From Smittia aterrima (taxonomy: Eukaryota; Arthropoda; Insecta; Diptera; Chironomidae), in assembly GCA_033063855.1 (NCBI GenBank), contig CP093830.1:1116854-1180853 (forward strand): 64,000 bases of DNA, read 5' to 3'. Every line of letters begins with the position of its first letter. The stretch's first letter is position 1. Below, piece by piece: positions 43,356 through 54,302 of the stretch. A program made the translations under genes and the position numbers. The notes beneath the pieces are model-generated. The model was not told the DNA's origin and did no database searches. It was given only the letters and a program-made list of their open reading frames with translations.

Positions 43356-45373
43356 CTTTTCCAACGTGTGTCTCTGCACTTGAGTAATTAATTCATATTT
43401 TCCTACGGCGACACAAATTTGTCACTCAATGATCTAATTTTAATTTTTCGACTTCTCGTCTAATGTTTTATGTTTTTGTTTGAAGAAAGCCGTAGAATTC
43501 ATAAACGAGAAGAAATGTTGGGACAGTAATTGGACCACACCGTGCGACTAATATTCTTTTTGTCACTTCTTTTTGCCGCTTACACTCCTTGTACTTCTCA
43601 AGTTACATATTTTTTGTCTATGAGACTTTGTTGAGCTTCCGACGATCTAATTTTCTTTATCTTCTTTCGTTATTTTGCTTGACACTTCTTTCGAGACAAT
43701 GTGCAATGTTAACTAGCTCACTAATGAAGAAAGTAACGAAATCTTAAGATAAGAAGACTCTGAATAACTTTAGATTCGATTCACGTGATAAACTTGAATG
43801 TCTGCTTTTTAATTGTTTGTTAAAAATAATTTCTTTGAAGTTAATTCAAAAATATTTGCGATCATTAACTTTCACGATTTAAATTTTTTTTTTTGCAAAT
43901 ATTTTCACTCAACGAAATATTTCTCTTCGAGATTCAAGACTTTTGTAAAATATTTCCTTGCAAACGCATCCGAACGCTCTTAGATCACAAAGAAAACTGA
44001 ATGCGTTTCGTTTCAGATTCCTCGTCTAATTTTTCTGTTTCATTTCCCACGTCGCTTCGAGATGAGAGTCGAGCGAACGAACGAGAGCTGCGAAGATCAC
44101 TGAACTCGGAAGAGAAGAAAAGTCTTCATTTGCAACGATTTGATGTATCACCTTTCACCGCGAAGCTTCTTAAAGAGATGTTGTGCAATTTTTCACGGTT
44201 TTAGATGCTCAGAAGTAGAAAGAAGATGCAATTAGAGATGCAAATTATTTTTATGACTAACAATCGAGTGAATCAATTAACTTCGCATGGAGGATAAAAA
44301 TTAAAAAGGGAGAGGCACAACATCTTTGAAGTCGCTGCTTCCCACGTCAATCTCGCTGTGATGACAGGAGTTTCCTCTTCAAAAACATGTTGAGCACTTT
44401 AATATGCTGCAACTTTACCTTGCCCGAAATTCTTTCCTCTCTTCTTATCACTTAGCTATGCAAATATTGTCGTTGAGCTCCGATTTATTTATTTATGCTG
44501 TCTCAACTTCTATGCTGACAGTTTTATCGAAAGCCATAAACACGACTTGAGATTGAGACAATGTTCATGTGAAGCTTAAATAAAGTCATTAAACGACGAC
44601 TAATGTACTGAATGTCGTGATTCGTGACAACACTTAGACTCAAACTTAATGTCATGGTTGAGGCTTCGTCGTTGTCCTCAACCTTGAAAGTTATGATTTT
44701 TAAAAAGAGTTGAAAGAGCAGAAGCTCGAAGGGTGTCGACAATTACGTGCAAGGCACAGCTCATGCCTCACAAAAAGAATCAATTTGTCAATAAAAAAAG
44801 AAACGTGCAAGTTTAATAAATTATCCAAAGTGAAATCACGTTTGCGCTGGATGTCGGCTCTAGACAAATTGTCTGTCGAGTTCGAGATTAATCGACTTCG
44901 ATTTAGAGTCAGTCTAATGCAAAAGTCGATGTTGAAACTAGTTATTGAGAGACTTCAGAGAATGTTTCGCTTGTTCATGCCCAAAGTAATTTGTTTCATC
45001 TTTTGTTAAAGTTTGAGACATTCTGACAAACGAGAAATGCATTTGCCTTTACTTTCTTCTCTTTGAAGCTCGCAGTGTCTATTTCGCTATGAACTCAAAT
45101 GAACATGAAATTAATCTCGCAGCATGTAAATATTTACGACACAAATGGCAACAATTTGAATTGAGAATGAGAAGTTTACTCGCTAAAGAATGTTAAGCGA
45201 TTTCCATTGAAGCTTTTGAAATCAAAATAACTGAACATCAAATAACAAAAGAAATTTTTAAAGCGTGAGATCAACTCTAGGGACGGGAATGTCAACTAAC
45301 TTTCTAAGATCTCAATCATGATCTGACTCGAAATATTAAAATATTCATTAGAGCTCATTCATTTATTAATTTC
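43356..45373. other. intergenic between Pvf and the serine protease
   Basis: About 2 kb. ORFs at 44001-44204 and 44710-45009 (plus strand) show no domain or supportive splice sites. It includes the upstream region of Pvf and the 3' flank of the protease gene. Confidence 0.5.
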
Positions 45374-46403
45374 TCAATCTTCGCCTCGAATGATCTCAGT
45401 AACGTTCCTGATAAAGTTATAGTAGAATGAAGTTCTGGTGTAGACGTCAGGGTGTGCCGTTCCACATTCTTCAGAAGCCCAGCTGACAATTCCCAAGCTG
45501 ATGTATTTTCCAAAAACGTCGATGACAATTGAGCCTCCGCTATCACCTAAAATATTATTTTAAATTGAATTTTGGTTATATTTTAAAATTTTATCACAAA
45601 CCGTCACAGACGCTTGTGCCTTCTTGACTTGAGAAGCAAATATTTGTGTCGAAAACTCTCACTGCATTGAAGGGATTGAACTGATAGGCTCGTCTACAAT
45701 CTGCATTCGACATTGAAGTTTGTTGCAAGTATTGCTTGACATCTGATCTTGGAATTTCATTAGTTTGACCGAAACCGACGATGATTGCATCCTCTCCTCC
45801 GTCATGACGATCTGGAAGAACTCCCAGAGGCTGAATCATATAATTGAATCCCATGTACTCGATTGTTTGCACTAACGCGATGCTAAAAATTGAAATAAAA
45901 GTTATTCTTTCGTCTCGGATGCAATTGACAAACTTACTCATGTCGATTTAATATTTCATCGTATTCCGGATAAATCACAAATCGTTCCGTCTCGTACCAA
46001 CTTCCTTCATCGCTTGTTCGAGATACAGTTCCCACAACATTGTAAATTTCGTCTGGAGTAACAATGTTTGACCCTGTAATGCAATGTGCAGCCTGAAGAA
46101 AAAATGTTCAGAAATGAATTTACAATAACACACTCGAGACTCACAGTTAAGATCCATCGAGCGTTGATAATTCCACCTCCACCTGTGAAAGAAACTTGTG
46201 ATTAACTTTGTTTTCAAACTTTACTTGCGTGAATTACACAAATGTGTGCGATCTGATGTTCTTCTTAAAGAAGAAAGAAATGGAAACTGCTCAGGAGCTG
46301 CATCATTTCCTCCGACGATGAATGGCTTGAAGTTTTTATTATCCGTCGAACTCAAAGCGACAGACAATGAGATTGTTAAAGTGAAAACTATTAAAAGTTT
46401 CAT
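45374..46403 (-). CDS. secreted chymotrypsin-like (S1A) serine protease
   Basis: Exons 46403-46238, 46182-46145, 46092-45938, 45882-45602 and 45546-45374 give 270 residues. Signal peptide ~1-18, a ten-residue propeptide, then the mature start IVGG at 29. The catalytic triad is complete: H71 (TAAHC), D120 (NRHDIALV), S216 (GDSGGS). The position equivalent to chymotrypsin 189 is Ser (S210), 216 is Ala and 226 is Asp (D247 in HPDVYT). This is not trypsin; the Asp226 pocket recalls crab collagenase/brachyurin. The residue before IVGG is Phe, not Arg/Lys, so activation must be non-tryptic. Probably a digestive or secreted enzyme. The first donor is GTAATT after the Cys codon of HLC; an alternative GTAAAG downstream breaks the frame. 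Confidence 0.88.
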
Positions 46404-48007
46404 CTCTCGTTAAAGTTTGAACAAAGACTGAAAATATTTCAGCACAAAATTCCAAATTGAGTTAATCTAATCGTTCCGATTAGATTGGAGTTTTATGAAG
46501 TGTCTAATGAAGTTTAATTTAGTAAAAGACTTCACTAAAGGAATTCCCAAGAAAGTGAAACAATTGGAAGTTTGCTCTTCTCGTCTATCGGCACGAAGAA
46601 AGTGTAATAAATAACTCTGTAAAAGGGCGACGCCCGATCCCGGCAAGATAAGCTGCTGCTGAAACCTCATCTCCCTCGTTTGACAATATAATTTTGTTTC
46701 TGTTGAAGATGAAGACAAACTTTAATAATCATCAGTTTATGTAAAGCACATCATGCAGCGTGTGTAAATATGCAGCATGAACATTAAGGCGTAAACCTGC
46801 TGATAAGATCTGATTTATTTGTTCCCTTTTTCCAGTTCCGCTTAACATTTCATTTTCTCCTCCGAATTTTTTTGCTGACTCTGACTTCATGGCTATCTCG
46901 TTGTCGTCTTAACAGCGGAGCTTCTTCTTCGCCTCTCCGTGTGAAAGAAATGTCTTCATCGTGCTCGTTAAAGTCAAAGCAATTTAACGCGACCAGAAAA
47001 TACGCGCACGAAATTTTTTCATCGGTTCCTTCACTTTGAGAGACCGCGGTTGATTTAAAACGTGATAAATTTGGCTGCTTTTCGGGTCATGTTCTCGGCA
47101 GTTTCATAAAACAAATAATCGACTTGTTTTCTCAATTTTCATCGTAATTTAACATTGTGTCGAAAAGAACCAGAAACAAAAAATAAATCGTTCAACAAAC
47201 GAGTTGAAAGCTGATTGCACTTTCTCGAGATTTTCATGTAGAAATCAATGAAATCATTAATTTAAAGTTCTCATGATTTGAGTTGGAGTTACGTGATTTT
47301 CTTCTCCGAAGGAATATCCTTTAATTGATGTGATTAAAGTTATCAAATTTAATTTTTTTTTATTGCAGTTTAATATTTTACGCTCATGTCTCGTTATGAT
47401 TATTGAATGATGAACAGCAAGTCGACCAGCATCTTGACTCCACAACACGTTTCATACGAGAAGATAAGCATGAACCGCCGGTCGATCAATCATCGAGCCT
47501 ATTTAAATCAATTGCCAAAGCACTTTAGAAGATTCTCTTTGATTTTTTTTCCTCTTCACTTCAATGAAATGTGTATTGAGATTGTTGAATGAGTTTTTGA
47601 TCGTGATTTATGAGCTTCGACATGACGTTTCGCGCAAGACGGAGGGCAGATAGAAAGGAAAGATTTCATTTGATATTTGAGATGTTTCAAGAGCTTGAAA
47701 TTTCGTCGCGCTATTCAAATGGACAGCTTCAATCATCGTTTGGCACTAATGAAGTCAGTCTCAGCATAATTGAGCATCATGACAATTTGTCATTGATAAA
47801 TGGCAAAGTATTGCTCTCGAATCTTTCATGACAGACAAGTGACATCTTTGATATTTCGCAAATTCAAGAAAGAAAAATATTGAAAATATTTTTAAAACAA
47901 AATTTTTATTTTGTCATTGCAAGATTTTCTACAAAACTTGTTTTCTTATTATTTTCTAATTTGTAAGATTCGTTACCGTGATCTCGACTCGCTGATTCAT
48001 TTGGTGC
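46404..48007. other. intergenic between protease and Vml
   Basis: Just upstream of the protease ATG (minus strand) is TTTTCAGTCTTTG, an initiator-like site at about 46425. The rest is AT-rich; the ORFs at 46467-46718, 47407-47592 and 47610-47831 have no recognisable features. The Vml poly(A) signal (AATAAA on minus) lies at about 47907. Confidence 0.5.
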
Positions 48008-50233
48008 TTACCAGGTTCTCTTTCCTTCTTCATCGGCTCCCATTGTGTTTTCAGGCTGAGTCGGGAGTTCGGCAGCATTATTTGTTGCGCCTATTTCTTC
48101 CATTTCACGATAACCTTGAGAAGCTGGGGCGCTGTAGGATGGAGCAGCTGGAGCGCTGTAAGAAGGAGCAGCTGGAGCGCTATAAGATGGAGCAGCTGGA
48201 GCGTGATATGCAGGAGCTGGTGCGCTGTAAGATGGAGCAGCTGGAGCGTGATATGAAGGGGCTGGTGCGGCGTAAGATTGAGTGCGAGCTGGCTGGCATG
48301 GAACTGGTGAAACTGATGGAGCACAGCTGAACAACAAATTTGTTGGGCAAGGAACTGATGGAGCTGGCGCTGATGACGAGTATGATGAAGTAGCTGGTGC
48401 GTATGATGGAGCAGCTGGAGCGCTGTACGAAGGTTGACTAGCACCATAAGAACGAGCTGCCATTTCTGCGTCTAAAGCCTCTCGGTATCCGCTACCCTAA
48501 AATATTTGCATTAAAAATCAGAATTACTTTTGAGTTTAGTTTTTCGTTTAACTGTACACACTCCATATGAAGGGGCGCTTGGAGCTGAATAAATTTGGGC
48601 GGCAGTCTGAATAAAAGAAAATCATTAGATAATTTTTAAATCGCTTTGTAAAAAGTTAAAATCTTACTCCGTATGAAGGTTGAGCTGAGTGGGATGGCTG
48701 CAATTAAAAGAATCAAATGAATTTTGATGTTTTTCTAAATAATGTGATATAACTTACTCTTCCTCCATATCCTGAGCTAGAAGATCCGTAGCCCGAAGAG
48801 CCTGATCCATAGCTTGGGGCAGCTGGTGCTGAGTATGATGGCTGAAATATTATATAAAGATTGAACTTGTCATTTCTAGAATTATTTGATTAAAGACTAA
48901 CCTTGTATGAAGCTGGGGCCGATCCGTAACCACTTGACGAATGAGATGATCCATAGCCGCTTGATGCTGGGGCTGATCCATAACCACCTGAAGCCATTCC
49001 GTAGCCACCTGATGAATGAGAAGATCCATAGCCGCTTGAAGCTGGAGCAGATCCATAGCCGCTTGAAGCTGGAGCAGATCCATAGCCGCTTGATGCTGGA
49101 GCAGATCCATAACCGCCTGAAGCTGGTGCTGATCCGTAGCCACTTGATGAATGAGATGATCCATAGCCGCTTGAAGCTGGGGCTGATCCATAACCACTTG
49201 AAGCTGATCCGTAGCCACTTGAATGAGATGATCCATATCCGCTTGGAGCTGGGGCTGATCCATAACCGCTTGAAGAATGAGCTGCTCCATAGCCGCTTGA
49301 AGAAGGAGCTGGTCCGTAGCTTGCTGGTGCAGGCTGTCAAACAAAAAATAATTAAATTTAATTTCAAGATTCACAGTAACTACCAACTGACTTTGTATGA
49401 TTGAGGAGCTGGTGCATAGCCTCCGCTTGAAGCTGATCCATAACCACCTGAAGCTGGTGCTGATCCGTAGCCGCTTGAAGCTGGTGCTGATCCGTAGCCG
49501 CTTGAAGCTGGTGCTGATCCGTAGCCGCTTGAAGCTGGTGCTGATCCGTAGCCGCTTGAAGCAGATGCTGATCCATAACCACCTGAAGCTGGTGCTGATC
49601 CATAGCCGCTTGAAGCTGGTGCTGATCCATAGCCGCTTGAAGCTGGTGCTGATCCATAGCCGCTTGAAGCTGGTGCTGATCCATAGCCGCCTGAAGCTGG
49701 TGCTGATCCGTAGCCGCTTGAAGCTGATCCATAACCACCTGAAGCTGGTGCTGATCCATAGCCGCTTGAAGCAGGAGCTGATCCATAGCCGCCTGAAGCT
49801 GGTGCGGATCCATAGCCGCCGGAAGCAGGCTGTCAAAGAAAAAAATATTTAATTATTATTTTGCTAAAATTTTAAGATTCTATTCACTGACTTTGGATCC
49901 ATATCCTCCGCTTGAGCCACCATAGGATGAAGATGCTGAACCGGATGAGCTAGCTGCTGAATATGACGGTGAATGGTAAGAGGCGGCAGTCTCAGCATCA
50001 GCACATTGTAAATAAGATGTACCTTCTCGGTCTGTCACTTGCGTGCAAAGAGTCTTTGGCTGTTCCGGGCTTTTCTTCGTGCGAATTGATTCGTCTTCAG
50101 ATTCAACATTTGTAGCGACGCGAGTGTCTTCAACGGCATCGACGACATCACTTTTGGTTTCAGTTGCTGGAGCAGCGAAAGCTTGAACTAGAAAAAGTCC
50201 AGCAAAAGCCACGAGGATGATTGAACTTTTCAT
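48008..50233 (-). CDS. vitelline-membrane-like protein with VM domain (Vml-like)
   Basis: Seven exons (50233-49892, 49829-49392, 49333-48902, 48841-48758, 48697-48668, 48606-48562, 48496-48008), all multiples of three and all joined in phase 0, give 619 residues. Signal peptide 1-20 ends in AFA. Residues ~115-404 are two paralogous exons built of the 9-residue repeat SSGYGSAPA (27 nt). Then come small exons of PSYSAPAAPSYG type. The last exon holds PSYSAPA repeats around the VM domain, whose three cysteines are at about 507, 515 and 524 (CPTNLLFSCAPSVSPVPC), matching Drosophila vitelline membrane proteins. It is a secreted eggshell structural protein made by follicle cells, cross-linked through these Cys. 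Long ORFs on the other strand and frames are repeat shadows. Confidence 0.87.
48902..49829. repeat. 27-nt coding repeats in the Vml gene
   Basis: Two tandem blocks (49392-49829 and 48902-49333) of a 27-nt unit encoding SSGYGSAPA, with shorter (SSGYGSA) and variant (SSHSSGYG) forms. The blocks correspond to two exons separated by a 58-nt intron whose ends (CAG|CCTGC and ACAAAG|TCAGT-like) are also alike, showing that the exon itself was duplicated. Confidence 0.9.
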
Positions 50234-52644
50234 CGCAAAAACTGTTTCACAATTTTAATTAAACTAACGACTTGCTAAATGATTTTACGACGGCACTTGA
50301 ACAGAGACTATAAACTTAATTGGGTAGCGATTGCTTTTATTGTTAAATTTTGATGACAACTGCACATTCGGAAGTCAAATTGCCTTCGTATCGTTTACCA
50401 TCGATTGACGTCAGTCGCCGGCTTCATCAGCAAATATTATTTGAAATTAAATTGAAATTGAAAAGCGGTCGTCTAATTGCCAAACTTATTTGTTTACCTA
50501 GCAAATCGAATGCGTGACCTAATTATGAAAATTTTCAACAAGCCAACTCAATTATTACTTTGTCGGAATTGGATTGCACTCGACTTGTCGAAAGTTTTCT
50601 AATTCTTTGTGCCTTTCCCTAAAGGCCCTTTCGATCACTTGAAAATGATTTCATTCGATGAAGTCGTAGCATGACAGGCTTATTCGAAAGTGACGAAGTT
50701 CTCTGAATATAAAATTTCAAGTTTAAAACTTAAATCATCGACCAACGATCCCCAAATTGAAAATAAAATGCAATTTCTTGATGAAACGAAAGAAAACCGC
50801 AGCGATTCATTAAAATGCTTGCAGGTAAATTCAAATTGATTGAACGAGATGCTTAGAACGAAAAGATGAAGCAGCAAGAGAATGAAGTTATTAAGTCAGC
50901 GAGAATAAATCTTTAAAGAAGAATTTTTAACGCTTCGCAAATGATGAAGAGTCGAGCGTAAAATTGTCTTGAGTTTCATGCTTTAAAGTTGACGCTAAAA
51001 GTGCTCAAAGCTGTTTTTATTCAATAAGCGAAAAAAAAATGGCAATGGCTCGTTATGCGCTTAATGCAAACACATTTTAAAGAACCGACTCCCTGAATTC
51101 GCGATTTCTTCCATTAATTTGCAGCCTCTGCAAAAACTTTTTAGGTGGAGTGAGATTAAAGAGATTTGCATAAAAATTGCATTAAAAGTCCAATAGTGAT
51201 GCTTAGTCATTAGACGCTATTGAAGGAGATTTCCTACAGAGCTGAATAATTGACGATGCTCGCTCATTTCTTTAGAATTTAGAGATCGCAAAACAATGGA
51301 ATTCTTAAGGAATTAAGCAACAAAGAACGTTCTGGAGGGTCTGACTTCATATAAACTCGAGAGAGAGATGAGTTTAAGATTTGCATAAGAAATTGCTTTT
51401 ATTTTAGAATTCCTGGAATGAACATTTCGTGAAACGTTCCGAAAGGCTGATTCACTTGATTTAAAATGCAGATTTAAAAGAGTTTTGATGAACTGGCCAG
51501 ATGTGAAAGCGATCGGAAGGGAATCATTGGAAAAGATTTCCACGAGAGACTCAAGAACATTTTTATTCGCTATTCGTGACTCATTACAATTCATGAATCA
51601 CGAATTATTCTGAACGAGACGAAACTCAATTTTATGCGACCCACAAATTCGTTTCAATGATTTGATTGACAGTTTTGCTAAAATCAGGAAAATCTTTTGT
51701 TCTAATCACGTTTCTCGTCGAATGTTTTCATCGAGAGCAAGAAAAAAAAAATCTCAGTCAATGAAATCGATCTTTTGTAATGAATTTTCATGACTTCTTT
51801 TCATCGCTTTGTACTCTGTTCTCTCCGGCGGCTGATGCACATTTGTGAAATCGAATATTATTGTTTAATTTCAATGAATGCGGCTTCTTCAAAAAGTCAT
51901 TAAACCCATATTGCGAAAACGAGAAAGAATCAAAAATGTTTGTTTCATGAATGAAAACGAAAAGAATTTTTCGAGATGCAATTGCATAATGACTGACTGC
52001 GAATCAGAAGAGAAAACGTGACCAAAGGAGCGGGCAAAGATTTTAAATCAAAAAAAATAAATAAGTTCTTCTTCAGATGTTTATCGTTTGACTCTTTAAA
52101 ATTATGTTGCCGACTGTTCGTTGAATAAATTTAATCGAAACGCATCTGGAGAAGTAGAATATTATAATTTTTTGTGGTTTTAAACTTTGTAGCACAACTG
52201 AAATGTGTGAATTACGATCGACTTCTGTTATCTGAAGGAGACAATCAACAAATCAGAGTAAAAGGGATGAGCAATTTTGATTGATGATCGAATCGATTGC
52301 AGGTGACGATTTTATGCGGCAACGAGGAAATTGAAAAATATTTGTGGCGATCTCTTCTGTTTCAAAATCTGAATCATTCCATTTTTTAAATAAACAAAGA
52401 AAGAGAATGAAATGTTGAGAGAGTGAAAATATTTTTTAAAGTTGCATAAACCTCAGGCGATTGAAATTCTTGTCAATCATTAGCTACACACAACTAAAAG
52501 TTTTTTACAAGATATTTTCGTTTTATCATTTGAGAAAATAAAATCATCCAATTAGTTCACGCAATCTTATCGCGTCTGACCTTCTCTACCGCAATCATAA
52601 AATATTAAAACATTTCATTCAGCTCGTTCAACTCATTCTTCAAA
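50234..52644. other. intergenic between Vml and inositol monophosphatase
   Basis: 2.4 kb. Promoter of Vml at the left end (minus strand TTTATAG at about 50310) and of the phosphatase gene at the right. The ORFs inside (50680-50877; 51313-51594) show no domain. No RNA gene seen. Confidence 0.5.
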
Positions 52645-53565
52645 ATGACTCCAGAAGAGCAAGACGAATGTTTTGATTTTGTGCACAAATTAGTTTTGAA
52701 GTGCGGTGATGTTTTACGAGAAGGATTCGCGAACACAGGAGTTGTAACGAATAAAGGAGACGCTCACGATCTCGTTACATTTTGGGATGGAGAAATCGAG
52801 AAGATTATAATCAACGGAATTAAGGAAAAGTATCCCAATCATAAGTGAGTTAACGTTAATGAAATTTGAGAGGAAAATTGAAATATTTTCTTTAGATTTA
52901 TTGCCGAGGAAGACTCATTTGCATCTGGACAAAAGGGTTTGACATCGGATCCGACTTGGATTATCGATCCAATCGACGGAACAATAAATTTTGTAAACAA
53001 ACTTCATTTCGTTTGCATTGCCGTCGCTTTGGCAATTGATGAAGATCTTAAATTTTCATTCCTCTACAATCCAATTTTGAACGAGCTGTACACAGCAAGG
53101 AAAGGTCAAGGAGCATTTTTGAATGGAAAGAAAATCGAAGCAAGTCGTAACGAAAACTTAGGTCGTTGCCTTATAGCTCATGAGGTATCGTTGGGAACTC
53201 TTGAAGCATTCAGACCAAAGTTGATTGAAAGATCTAGAGCTTTACTTAGCAGATGTATTGGTTTGCGTGCATTAGGATCAGCTGCATTAACCCTTGGCTA
53301 CGTTGCAAATGGCACCATCGACGCTTACAGCATTGAAGATTTAAAACCTTGGGACATTGCAGCTGGCGCACTAATTGTTGAAGAAGCTGGAGGGGTCGTG
53401 ATTGATATAAGTGGAGGCAAATATGATATTATGAAGCCAAATGTAATTGCCGCCGGAAACATGAAAATTGCAAATGAAATTAAAGAAATTCTTGATGAAG
53501 TCGATGCTCGATTGAAGGCAGAAGGTCAGTGGCCGCAACAATTAATGCAAAAGATGAAAAAATAA
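52645..53565 (+). CDS. inositol monophosphatase
   Basis: Exons 52645-52844 and 52896-53565 give 289 residues (human IMPA1 277). The enzyme is Mg2+-dependent and lithium-sensitive; it hydrolyses inositol monophosphates to free myo-inositol for phosphoinositide recycling. Metal and catalytic motifs are complete and almost co-numbered with the human enzyme: E71/E72 in FIAEEDS, D91-P-I-D94-G-T96 and W219-D220 in EDLKPWDIAAG. GTINFVNKLHF replaces the more usual GTTNFVH form. The last ~20 residues extend beyond the family core (GQWPQQLMQKMKK). The start ATG is preceded by CAAA. The gene stands alone, with convergent adenylyl cyclase ~740 bp downstream. Confidence 0.93.
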
Positions 53566-54302
53566 AAAGAATTTTAATAAAATTATAATATACAAAAGCA
53601 AATATAATATATAAAAGCAAATCGAATATTAAGTTCGTTCTTTAATCTAAAATCAAACAAGTTGTGATGGTTAGCATTGAAATTGATGATCGCTTTAAAC
53701 AAATTATTAAACATGTAATCATGACAAATTTGAGAAGCGTGATGATTGAAATCGTGTCCGAAATTATATTGCTTTTCCGTGACACTTGTTGTCGCTTTCA
53801 TTGTGCGAATGAAATCAGACATAACAAAGAACGCTAATAAAATTCTTTCATCAAAGTGAAAAGTAAACAAAAGCTAAATTCAATAATGAAAAAGGAAAAA
53901 ACTCAATTTAGCTAAGTAGATTTTCTTTATTATATTTCTCTGTTTGACATCATTGATTCCTAACAACCATATATTCAATCTTTAAGATTTCACATTTTTT
54001 TCTTCATCAAAAAACAAAAATCAAATCCGATTATCACGAACGATGATTTATCATTGCGAGATGACTGCACGGAGCATTCCAATGTCGTATAATATTTTGA
54101 TTGTTCAAGTTTCGCTGCTGCCATCGTCTGCACTACATTTCAAAGGATTTCTTGAGGACAATAAGACAAGGCAATTGAAAGGACTAAAGCTCTTTTTCTT
54201 TTGGTGCACGAAGGAAATGGATCTTTGCTCGGGACGACTACAATGAAACATCAATTGAACGAAAAAAATTGCTTTTACTTGGTCAAATTCTAAATTTTTC
54301 TA
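53566..54302. other. convergent intergenic region
   Basis: Between the stops of inositol monophosphatase (plus) and adenylyl cyclase (minus). AATAAA occurs at about 53574. The ORFs 53583-53870 and 54043-54246 show no recognisable features. Confidence 0.5.

Noticed and set aside
44710..45009. 99-codon basic ORF between Pvf and the protease
   Set aside because: Starts with TTG and shows no family resemblance or codon pattern typical of the neighbours.
48850..49836. 328-codon minus-strand ORF in another frame of the Vml repeats
   Set aside because: It reads through introns and gives a His/Gln/Leu repeat with no start context or domain; it is a repeat shadow.
48907..49852. Long plus-strand ORFs opposite the Vml gene (48907-49404 and 49397-49852)
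   Set aside because: They are mirror readings of the 27-nt repeat; an in-frame repeat without stops is open in several frames. The minus-strand frame has signal peptide, VM domain and clean phase-0 splicing.
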